From contig NGZR01000003.1 in assembly GCA_002197995.1 (NCBI GenBank), positions 1,736,001-1,800,000 of the forward strand: 64,000 bases of DNA, in the 5' to 3' direction. The notes beneath the pieces are model-generated. The model was given only the letters and a program-made list of their open reading frames with translations. It searched no databases and was not told the DNA's origin. This document shows, in pieces, positions 46,201 through 55,861 of the stretch (positions are counted from its first letter, which is position 1; the number at the start of each line of letters is the position of its first letter). The translations under genes were made by a program, and so were the position numbers. This DNA comes from Gaeumannomyces sp. JS-464 (Eukaryota; Ascomycota; Sordariomycetes; Magnaporthales; Magnaporthaceae).

Positions 46201-46660
46201 GGTGGGCAAGCAAAGAGTCTGTAGCGGTTCTCACACCTTCTCAAAGCCGACGAGCCGAGAAATGAGGGCTGGAGCTCACGACGCGTTGGGAAGCTGGAGA
46301 CGCGAACTTTTGGATCATGCAGGTTGGAGGGGGCTTTCGTGGCTGGAGACCGTGACCCACAGAGCAGACCCACACGCTACCAGCCACGACAGGGGGCCAC
46401 CGTATCGCCGTCTATCCATTTGCTGCGCATTCCAAGCGTGGGGTAAGGCTCGACAAGGCTGAGATGGGAACAAAAAAAAAAATTAATTCTGGAGATCGAG
46501 ACCGCGAAGAATTCTTGCTGATGCCATGAACCTTGATCGTTGTCGCAAAAACACCAAATTAAAGGACCCAATTATCACAGCGGAGGATCTGTTCGTCTAG
46601 CTAATACTTTAAGTCTTTGTCTATCTCTAATTGGCGGCCAGAGCCAGCGCTCCAGCCATA
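46201..46660. promoter_or_regulatory. Divergent POL31/YTM1 promoter
   Basis: 460 bp between two essential-type genes transcribed away from each other. An A-run occurs at 46471-46481. No MCB-like or other specific site was identified with confidence. Confidence 0.45.
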
Positions 46661-48231
46661 ATGGAGGCACCGGCGCAGGACGAAACGACCGTCAAGGTCC
46701 TCTTCACCACCACAGAGCAGGGCCTTGAGCTCCCAGAATCAAAACAACTCCTGCTCGTCCCAGCAGGTGACTAGCCCCGCTCGCTCTCCAACTCCGAATC
46801 GGATCCTACTTACATACTTACACCGCGCCTTTCATTCCCCAGATATCCGCAGATATGGCCTTTCCCGAATCATCAACTCCGAGTCCATGCTCGACGCCTC
46901 GACGCCGATACCCTTCGACTTCCTGGTCAACGGCACGTTCCTGAGGTCCACCATCGAGGACTACCTGCGGGAGAACGGCCTGCCGTTCGAGAAGACGCTC
47001 ACGCTGCAGTACGTCCGCAGCTTGGTCCCGCCCGTGTACCAGGCCAGCTTCGAGCACGAGGACTGGGTGAGCGCCGTCGACCTGCTCTCCGAGTCCTCGC
47101 GCGCCGCCTCGGCCGGCTCCGCCTATGTCCCGGGCCAGGACCGCATACTCTCGGCCTCGTACGACGGCCTCCTGAGGATATGGGACGGCTCGGGCCAGGT
47201 CATGGCCACCTCGCCGCTGGTCAACAGGGGCCCCCTCTGCGGGCTCAAGGCGGCCCGCTTCCTGACCCATCCAAGATCGCCGCCGCCGGGCTGGACAGGA
47301 CGGTGCGCATCTGGGACTACGCCGAGACGGCCGACCGGCTGTCGGGCGAGCTGAAGCTGGCCCTGGAGCTGTACGGCCACCGCAGCACCGTCGAGGCCGT
47401 CGACGTCGACGGCGCCGGCCGCCGCGTCCTGACCGCCTGCGCCGACGGCTCCGTCGGGCTCTGGACCACGTCCAAGAAGCTGGCCCCCGAGGCCCCCGCC
47501 GCCCTGCTGCCGCAGACGTACGCGACCAAGAAGAGGAAACCGTCGTCGGCCGGCGCCGCCACGGCCGCCCAGCGCGGCGCCCTGTCGCTCATGCCCGTGC
47601 ACTCGCGCCCCGTGAGCGCCGCCCTGCTCGACCCCAACGACCCCACGGCCGCCTACAGCGCGTCGCAGGACCACACCCTCAAGGTCCTCGACCTGACCTC
47701 GAGCCGCGTCGTCAGCACCGTCACGGCCTCGAGCGCCCTCATGTCCGCCTGCCTGCTCCCCGCCGTCGCCGCCTCCGGATCCGGGTCCTCCACCACCCCG
47801 CTGGTCGCGGCCGGCACGGCGTCCCGCAACGTCATCCTCATCGACCCGCGCGAGAACGGCGCGCGCACGACGTCGGTCATGACGCTGCGGGGCCACGTCA
47901 ACGTCGTGTCGTGCCTGAGCCCCTCGCCCGACAACTCGCACTCGCTCGTGACCGGGTCCTACGACGGCACCTGCCGCGTCTGGGACCTGCGCAGCGTCCG
48001 GCCCGCCACGCCAAGGACGTCGAGGCCGGCCTGCTCGGCGGCGGCAGCGTCGGCGAGGCCGTCTACGTCATAGAGCGCGAGTCCCTCGGCGGCAGGAAGA
48101 GACCCGTCGCCGGCGACGGCGTCAAGGTCTTTGGCGTCGCGTGGGACAAGACATGGGGCATCGCCAGCGGGGGCGAGGACAAGAGGGTACAGGTAAATAA
48201 GGGGAGTGACATCATAGCAGCGACGTCGTGA
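46661..48231 (+). CDS. YTM1: Ribosome biogenesis protein Ytm1 (WD40)
   Basis: Member of the Nop7-Erb1-Ytm1 complex of 60S assembly. Exons 46661-46766 and 46843-48231, intron 76 bp. The N-terminus ([15 protein letters not shown] through SRIINSES) is the NLE/ubiquitin-like domain that contacts the AAA protein Rea1; then WD repeats: [72 protein letters not shown], and terminal [13 protein letters not shown]. Two frame breaks: near 47266-47268 (ARFLTP then SKIAAAG needs one more C) and near 48010 (SVRPAT then AKDVEAG needs one more base, probably G). Restoring both gives 498 residues. As this gene is essential in yeast, sequence error is the likeliest cause. Confidence 0.93.
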
Positions 48232-49022
48232 CCTCCAGGTCCTCGGTGCGAGGAACGGGCGGCTCTCGTCGAGTGCAATGTTCGGGTTAGATCTTGTCTG
48301 GATGTAGAAAAACTGCATATACCCCTTAATTTGATGACGTCTGGCAGGGCCGTAGCATTAATCCAAAACACGGATAGGAAAGGACTAACCGATGATATGT
48401 GTGTGTGTCTACCGAGGTCCTAAACTCCATGACCTCAACGAGCTCGAGCCATTTTGAGGTTACAACAAAGATGATGCCGTCCTAGCCCCTCTGATGCAGT
48501 CACCTGCAACCTAAAGGCCTCCGATGGCATGTTTTGCCGACTGTAGTAAAATTGACACCTCCCGGCAAGGATAACAAAGGCTGCAAGATGCCATCTCTTT
48601 AATCACAAGCGAGCATAGGTAGTTAAAAGCCGCACTTATCCGGGCCAACACAACATTATGGTGACCAAAAGTCTTCATACTGTTGTCTCTCTGAGAGGTA
48701 AGCGATCTAGGTAGCTATCATCACCGAATGGCGCATAATAATAGCGATGTTGCAAGTAGAGCCTCCAGGTCTTCTGCTGCACGCAAAGAAGCAAGTAGCA
48801 GCTTTGTGCGTCTGTCCATTTTTCCCACCACGATGACCATCGCCCAAAAGATCTTTCCCGTTGCCGATTACGTTTGACGCCAGACAGTCTTCCCATCAAT
48901 ACAGTAAACCACGCCGTGACTCCGCAGCTTTAAAAGGGGGTATCGCCTGCAAATAACAATGACAAATCAAAATAAAACGGACATTAAAAATATGCTGCAA
49001 GAACAAATGGCGGACTGACGCC
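48232..49022. other. Convergent 3' flanks of YTM1 and secreted protein A
   Basis: About 0.8 kb, AT-richer; a GT repeat of five units lies near 48398-48407. No gene seen. Confidence 0.45.
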
Positions 49023-49807
49023 TTAGAGAAGGAAGGTAAGAGTCCCCAGGGCGATGGAGAAACCAGCGGACAGCCAAGGGTCGAGTTGGGAGCCCACGAG
49101 GCGGCTTCTAGTAGCCTCGGAATCAGTGGGCGTGGGAGCTAAGGTTACCGAAGCCGTGCTCGCCGTCGGGCTGGTGGTGACGTTAGAGCCCCAGGGCTGA
49201 AGCGTTCCATTCACATTGGTCGTATTCTTGCACTCATGTCGTGTGCTGGCATTGAAAGCTTCCTGGTCGGTGAACCGGACGACGGAACACTACATACAGG
49301 AAAAAGGTGCGAGGTGGGCATGTCAGCACTGTAGGAGTGGTGGCTATATCTTGCACATGGGAGCTGTGTCGGAGTGGGGCTCGAGTAAGAGGCAGATGTC
49401 ACGCATACCTGGTATGTGGTTGAGGTAACGTCGTTGGAAATGACGTGATACTCAGCGGGCTCGCCGATCCACGAGCGGTTGACGGGGACCGAAGGGAGGC
49501 AGAATGTGCCGTAGTGGTTGACGAACACAGGCGGCAGGATGTCATGGAAGGTATCCTTGGGCTCCTTGAGGAGACGGACCTTGACCGTGTACGTGACATT
49601 ATGAACCGTCGAGGTGGCGGCAAATGGGTATCCCTTGACCGGATAGTTGTTGCCGCTTACGTTTCCGTTGAATGTGAAGCCGCCGCAGGGGGCGACGCCC
49701 GTGGTGTCCAGCAGGTATCCCATGGAAGGGGGCAGCCGCAGCAGGAAGTGAGCATTACCCGGGCTTGCGGCCAGGGCAGTGACGAGGAGGATTGCCGAGA
49801 CGAGCAT
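49023..49807 (-). CDS. Secreted GPI-anchored BIM1/X325-like protein A
   Basis: Exons 49409-49807 and 49023-49289, intron 119 bp, 221 residues, frame intact. A signal peptide of 19 residues (MLVSAILLVTALAASPGNA) would leave His20 as the mature N-terminus (HFLLRLPPSMGYLLD), as in LPMO-type copper proteins. Then TTGVAPCGGF, a mid-region NHYGTFCLPSVPV, TYQ-CSVVRFTDQEAF across the splice, a Ser/Thr-rich stretch and a terminal hydrophobic tail (FSIALGTLTFLL) preceded by small residues, fitting a GPI anchor. This layout matches the BIM1/X325 group, which binds copper at the cell surface and lacks clear polysaccharide oxidation. Family placement is by motif layout only. Confidence 0.78.
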
Positions 49808-52114
49808 TATTCCAGCTCAATGGGCACGGGCGGGTGGATACCGCTCGGACGGCAGACAGGTGGGTAAGGCAGATTGGCAGATGGCAGTTGGCGATGGCCA
49901 AACGCGTGGGGTCAAGCGGGTAGGTGTACCTAGGTAGGGAGGCTGGCAGGGCTGGCGGTGGAGGGATGGCAGGATCAGAGACACCAGACCCAAGATGACG
50001 GGCTTGGCGATGGTTCCTTGCGCCGAATCAAGGGAATGGGTTGGAGAGGCTACCTCGCCTAGGGCTGGCTGACGGGGTGGTCGAAGAGGCGGAAGATGGC
50101 GCGGTTTGGCTAGGTACACCTAGGTGCGCCGAATCGAGTCGAAAGCGCAGCGTCCAGATGAGGTGCCGTCGGCTGAGAGCGGCGTCGACCTGGGCCGTGT
50201 CCAAGGACTGCAACTCTCACTCGCGAGGAACTGCCTGTGGGCGGGGCGGGATGGAGAGGCAGATTGAGGCATGTCCAGTCGGATCGAGGTCAGGGAATCT
50301 CGGCTCGAGGCGGTTGTTGGGAATGCCGACGCTGTCCGCGGGGAGTCTGATGGAAAGAGAAGGCGCTCCGCTCCATGTGGCTGCTGGTATGCTGGCAGGG
50401 CGGACGGGGCGGAGGGCAGGAGCGAGGCGGCAGGCGGCAGGCGGCAGGCGTCAGGCGGTTCAGTCAAGGGGAATTGCGTGGTTTCAATATCGGCAGCCGC
50501 ATTTGAGACAGAGAAAAGGAAGGAAAGGGAAGGAGTGGTCTGGAGCGCCTAAACGGCGACGACGTGCGGAGGGAAATCGCCGTGGGCAGATTTCAATCCA
50601 GCGGCGATGCGACGCATGGAAGCCTCGGGACTAGAACGGGGCAGCAGGGCTGGAACGAACGGCTGGCCGCTGGCACTCAATGGCCCGTGTGGAGAGGTGG
50701 ACGAGCCCGCCTGGGGGGTCCCAACTGGTTTGAGAGTGATTTTTTCAAGTTGCTCGATTCATAAGCGGCCCTTTGTGACGCGACATCTGATGGCTGCCAG
50801 CCAGCAGGTCCGACACTGCCTGCAGCTGCAGACAACGCACACAGACAGGCGGCCGTCTCGCATCGAGATTGCAGTGCTGGTTAGACGAATGCCTGCGCAG
50901 CATGAGCGTGTCTCAACGGGCACGCGATGGCTGCGTTTGCTGAGAATAAGCGAGATGCTTGGCCGTTCTAGCCTCTCCGCGTCTTCCCCATTTCAGCGCT
51001 GGACGCCCCGGACGGCAGGCCCGGTGGGACAAGGGGCGAGATTGGACCAGTCTAGATCGTCCGTGGTCTGGCCGGATCGCTGATGCTTGGCCGTTTGCCC
51101 CTGTCAATACCGCCGATCCCTGCTCCATTATTGGCTGCAGTGGCTGGCCCATGCATCAGGGAGAAACAACGTGGTTTTTTTTCTCCGCCCGTGTCTGTCC
51201 GGTGTTCTTGGGCAACACTTGGGTTACGTAAGACGCTGCTTCCAGACAGCCGAGCCTAGGCCTTGGGGCGGCTAGAGGGCTGACCACCCCATGCACGAAA
51301 GCCGCACATGGCTGGTGGGTTGACCTCGCCCTCAATTGAGTATCGTCCCCCAGCCGTGCCTATTTGCTGTAGCCTTGTCGTTGGAACAAAGTTAGTTCCA
51401 GGCCGGCGCAACCGTATCCAGGATCGACAAGACAACTAGGAGCAGCCTCGCTGCCGCCTGGCCGAGGTACCTGACGGCAGAGTTCTTTGGAGGGTAGAGA
51501 AACAAAAACGAGCAAAGCCTGGTGTGTTCTCATGCTTACAAGCGGGAAGACTTTTCTCACATGCGATATGCTATATCTGAATGTTGATATGCCCATTGGA
51601 AAGCAATATGCTGCCTGTGGTCGTTTGGCCTTCACATATTAGACGGACGCTGCGCAAAAGTAGGATGGGTATCAGGAAAGGAGCTATCACAACTAGAACC
51701 GGACTTGTATACCTAGGTACCAAATTTGTTCATCGTTTCTTTTACGCTTTGGTACGGTCCTATAATGATAGTGCTGCTTTGGATGGCATTGCTGTCACCC
51801 TATCCTCACCTGCAGCTCTCCCCAGTCTCAACTTCTCACAGGGCAGGCCACAACCCTACGCAGTCTTCAGATGAAATACAGCGCACCTTTCCCGGACACT
51901 TCGATGCTCCAGCCCAGGCGCCGTCCCTCTATGCCGTGGCTCACCACAGGCTTCTCCTCCTCGCCCGTGTACCTGGAAGCTCTACCTCGCCCAAGTAACT
52001 ACCTCGTTTCTCAATGTCCTGACCATCCGCTCACATCATCCTCCTCACCCACCGCTCCCTCGCTTCTGTGTACCACAAGAGCTTCCTGCCACCCATCTTC
52101 CCACCGTTTACATC
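49808..52114. other. 2.3 kb divergent spacer between the two secreted-protein genes
   Basis: Shared upstream region of proteins A (minus) and B (plus). No supported gene. It contains GTACCTAGGTA-type elements (49926-49936, 50105-50120, 51710-51719) and a 7-bp tandem repeat GCGGCAG at 50427-50454. No copper-responsive element was identified. Confidence 0.45.
50427..50454. repeat. 7-bp tandem repeat (GCGGCAG)
   Basis: Three exact units and one GCGTCAG variant in the spacer between the two secreted-protein genes. Confidence 0.85.
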
Positions 52115-53096
52115 ATGTACTGCAAGCTTCCCGTGGCACTGGCCATGCTAGGCTGCCTGGCCTGGCTCACCCCTCTGGCAGTAGCCCACGCTTCTCCGCC
52201 GCCTGCTCTCAAGCCCCGCCACCACGAGCCCCAACAGAACACGACCGTGCTTCTAGATCCCACCAAACTGCCTCTTTGCTTCGGCTCCTCCAGCAACCAG
52301 ACCCTTGTCCAGCAGACGCCGTTTCACTGGCCTGTCAAAGGCTCGCCCGTCGCCCTGTTCACGCACGAACCCGCCAGCATCGTAAGTCTCTGTGGTCATT
52401 TGATATCTTTTTTTTTTCTCAGCTTACCTGTACCCATCCTCACTCCCAAGACACAAAAACCAAAGCAACACCCTTTGATAACACCCCGTGCTAACCTTTG
52501 ACCAGTGGGAGTTCCGCGTCATCCCCCAGTCCGACATCAACGTCGTCAAGGAAGGCTGGCAAGCCATCGCACCGCTGGTCAACCAGACGGGCGCGGGCGA
52601 GTGCTGCATCACGCGCGTCATCGGCGTCGAGCAGCTGCTCGACCTCGACTCGGTCGTCCAGGTCCACCACCACATCAACGACACCCACTCGTACCACCAG
52701 TGCGCCATCGTCCGCTTCGCGCGCGCCCCACCCGACCCCACGCCCGGCTCGTGCGTGACCGGCGACACCGTCGAGGCCGCCTGGGCCCAGGCGTTCGCCT
52801 CCCCGTCGGGCCCTGTCAACCCGGGCGAGCCGACCCTGCCCGTCATCCCGTCCGGGCTCGAGAGCGGGACCTGCCCCCGCATGGACGACGTCGACCCGGC
52901 CGACAGGGCTGCGGGGTCGTACGTGGTCCTGGGGAGCGCCACCGACAGCCCCTGTGTCATGCTTCTCCACCCGATGGACCCGAAGGACCTCGAGGCCGAG
53001 ATATCGCGGATGACGCCTTCGGGTGCCGCCGAGCGGGCGAGCCGCACGTTATTGGGACTCAGGGTACTTGTGATGGCTCTAGCACTCTTGGCTTAG
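52115..53096 (+). CDS. Secreted GPI-anchored BIM1/X325-like protein B
   Basis: Exons 52115-52381 and 52506-53096, intron 124 bp, 285 residues, frame intact. The signal peptide (MYCKLPVALAMLGCLAWLTP, then LAVA) would be cut before His25, again leaving histidine first. The middle (LCFGSSSNQT, PFHWPVKGSPVALFTHEP, WEFRVIPQSDIN, GECCITRVIG, HSYHQCAIVRF) follows the order of strands and cysteines of the same group as protein A, with extra His residues (VHHHINDTHSYH) that might bind metal. Long Pro/Ser/Gly linker, then RTLLGLRVLVMALALLA as a likely GPI-anchor signal. Similarity to A is structural rather than strong, so membership is less sure than for A. Confidence 0.68.
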
Positions 53097-53401
53097 GACT
53101 GGTCAGCAATAGTGAAACAGAGGTAGAGGGTCAAGCATGATAGAAGAAGTACGGGCGATCAGAGCAAGGAGAAACGGCTTGAATTGCATTGGATTCGTGG
53201 AGGATATTGGCCCCGGCGCTCACGTCTCGGAACCCCTTTTTGAGCATTCCGCACCTGAGGAGCCGTGCGTGTAACGAAAGATTGACGACCACTTAGAATC
53301 TCCTCCCTCGATGCCAATAGCATCAAGAACGTATATATATCTCAAGTTTCTTCACTCTCCAGAAGCTGACTGAAAGGGTTGACGTTTTCCCACGAGGCCG
53401 A

Positions 53402-53495
53402 CCCGGCGATAGCGTAAGAGCATTGTCGCGCGGTGACGCCGGCCTCGGTATAAACACGCCGTCCCAGCAATGGCGTAGGAGCACTTTCGCTGTCG
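53402..53495. repeat. Repeat unit 1 (two inner copies)
   Basis: Contains CCCGGCGATAGCGTAAGAGC near its start and CCCAGCAATGGCGTAGGAGC near its end, each followed by a short TTGTCG/TTTCG block. The same pair recurs in unit 2. Confidence 0.6.
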
Positions 53496-53630
53496 AGTGG
53501 GCGAAGAAACCTCGAAAGACAGCGTATCCAAACACGGATGGGGTATCATAAAGCCAAAAACATGAAAAAGGAACAAAGATGAAAAATCAAGAATAGAAAA
53601 TAGCAAGGACAAAACACGGCCAATAGGCGG

Positions 53631-53727
53631 CTCGAGGCGATAGCGCAGCAGCATTGTCGACTGCGAGGCCGCCGTCTCCCGGCCTTGTGTGCTGAATCCC
53701 GGCGATGGCGTACCGGCACTGTCGCCG
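53631..53727. repeat. Repeat unit 2 (two inner copies)
   Basis: Contains GAGGCGATAGCGCAGCAGC near its start and CCCGGCGATGGCGTACCGGC near its end, with the same spacing as unit 1. The four inner copies share roughly GGCGATRGCGTANNAGCAYTGTCG. Confidence 0.6.
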
Positions 53728-54018
53728 TCAGGAAGGAGCCAGACTGTCGATGGGCGTAGCGATGGCTCGTCCTCGGATGATAGGCACACCGAGGTTGAGA
53801 GTAGGGGTGATTGTCGTCTGAAAGGTAGCGGTAATAAAGGTGGAGAGAAAGGATGATGGACAAGGAATGTGATGAAGAGAAGGATAGCCTAAGGTTGGAT
53901 GGGCATGAGTTAGGCGACAGGTTGAGCTGCTCCGAAAAGAAGGCGAAGAGTCTATGTCATCGGGTTGGACAGCATGTTGAATGTTCCCTGGTCTAGTGAC
54001 TCATCGCCAGTGAGGCAC

Positions 54019-55861
54019 CTAGGGCCGCTTGCTCCACCACATACGCTCGAAGCCGCGCGGCTGGAGCTCGCGTCTGGCCGCGCCGTCCTGGACTTCACCC
54101 CCACCGTCGCGGTTGGCTATCCTGTGGCTCGGCTCGTTGCCAAACACGCGCAGAAGGAGCTTCATCAGGAAGCTGCTGGCAATGCTGATGACTAGGATGG
54201 CGATCATGACGAGGTTGCTCTTGCGGTAACGGTAAGGGCCCGGCGCGGCGTCCTCGGGCCAGCCTGTGTAGAGCGCGTAGGTGGTGGTGATGCTGCCCAG
54301 ATTACCCAGGCCTGAAACCAGGGCTGAAGCAGCGGCGACGCCGACCTCGCCGTGGCGCCTCTGGAAGATCTCATTGGTCCAGGTCATGCAGATAGGGACC
54401 GTGGGGCCCAGCCCGAAGCCAACCAGGAGGAGGCCACCGTACCGAGCCCAGGGTTGGATAGCGGCGCAAAAGTCACAACCAGCAGGCCGGCGATCTGGAT
54501 CGATGTGGCGGCGGAGAAGAAGTAGGGGCGGAGATGGTGGAATCTGTCCGAGACAGGCGTCACGAGGAGAATGGCGATCAAGTCCATGATCCAGATGGGA
54601 GCAAACAGTAAGCTGAGTTGCACGCCTGTGAAGGCGGGGTTGATGCCCGAGATGATGACGGTGCCATAGAGCTGGGTGCCGATGCCAACGCCGACGACAC
54701 CAAAGTACATCATGACCAGGGGCCAGAGGCGCCAGTCAATCAGGACGTAGCCTAGGTCCTTGAGATTCCAGGGTCGCGCGTGGTACACCCGCTTCAGCTC
54801 CTGGTAGTGAACCACGGCGTCCTCGCCCTTCAGGGCCTCGGGAGCCCGAGGCAGCCAACTGCTCCAGCGGCTGCGAACACGCTTCTCGCCCGGAGGCAGT
54901 GGGCGCTCAGGCAGCCACCACAGGAGGGAGATGCCCAGGACCACAGCGGTGAGCCCGTAGAGAAGGAACATCCATCGAAATCCGACAAGGCCGCCCAGCC
55001 CGTCCATCTGCTGGAAGCCGGCTGAGACGAGACCGACGACAGCGGCCGATACTTGGGCCGCGGTGAAGTACTGGCCAATGCGCTTGCCAGTCCTCGAAGG
55101 CGGGTAGAAGAGGGTGAGGTAATAGGCCATACCGGGCCACATTCCTGCGATGACGACGCCGAGGAGGAAACGCAGGAGCCTATGCAGCGTCAGCAAATTC
55201 TGTCTATATAACTGATGCGGTGGCAAGCTTACTGGACACTCCAGGCGTCCTGGACGGCAGCGAAGCAGGCGCCGATAACACCGACGGCGATCACTATGCG
55301 AGCCATCCAGACACTCGGGCTGAGCTTGCTCATGATCAGGTTCGAAGGGCAGTCAAAGAGAACGTATGCCACGTAGAAAAGAGAGAGAGCGGTCGAGGTG
55401 TCGCGAGGGGTGAGTTTCAGGACCGTCATCAGGTCGTGCCCCTGGGCGGCGTTCATGGTCTGGGCGATGCCGATGTTGGAGCGGATGGCGGAGCAGAGGA
55501 AGTACAGGATCCAGAAGGCTGCATCGGTTCAGTGTAAGTATGGACTCCTGACTGGCGTGCCAGATGGTAGACAGCTTATGAGGCAGCCACACACCTGAGA
55601 TGATACGACGGTCCAGCTTTCTTTTGGGGAAGTCAGCCCACACTATTCACAAAATTTCATGCGTACACCTCGATTCAAAGACAACTTTTGCCCCTACCGG
55701 TAGACCTTTTCAACCCTCTCCGTCTCATAGTCGCCCGCGGTAGAAGTGTAATTCTCTCGACGGCCCAGGTCCGAGGACTCACGGTCCAGGTTCTCGGCCG
55801 GAGGCGTCTTGAAATCGCCCGCCTGTAGCGCCGGCAGGGCATCCTCTGCAATTTGGGCCAT
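54019..55861 (-). CDS. MFS permease, Dal5/Tna1 (anion:cation symporter) type
   Basis: Plasma-membrane major facilitator of the fungal allantoate/nicotinate/vitamin permease family. Exons 55698-55861, 55595-55620 (26 nt), 55233-55518, 54019-55179; introns 77, 76 and 53 bp, phases agree. Seen: hydrophilic N-terminus from MAQIAEDALPAL, KLDRRIISAFWILYFLCSA (TM1), GLKLTPRDTSTALSLF region, YVLFDCPSNLIMSKLSPSVW, LRFLLGVVIAGMWPGMAYYL with the family's gate motif, GFRWMFLLYGL, and IWIMDLIAILLVTPVSDRF. One frame break at 54451-54453: APLSNP is followed by WARYGGLLLVGFGLGP only with one more G on the plus strand (C coding). Restored length is 545. Substrate unknown. Confidence 0.9.

Larger units (their letters stand above)
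53097..54018. other. Convergent gap with a repeated GCGATAGCGTA motif
   Basis: Between the convergent ends of protein B and the MFS permease. It contains two related ~95 bp units (53402-53495 and 53631-53727), listed separately. No gene. Confidence 0.55.

Noticed and set aside
47123..47941. 272-codon minus frame opposite YTM1
   Set aside because: Gly/Arg/Val-rich antisense shadow of WD40 coding sequence.
53402..53727. CRISPR array
   Set aside because: Only four diverged copies with unequal spacing in a eukaryotic genome.
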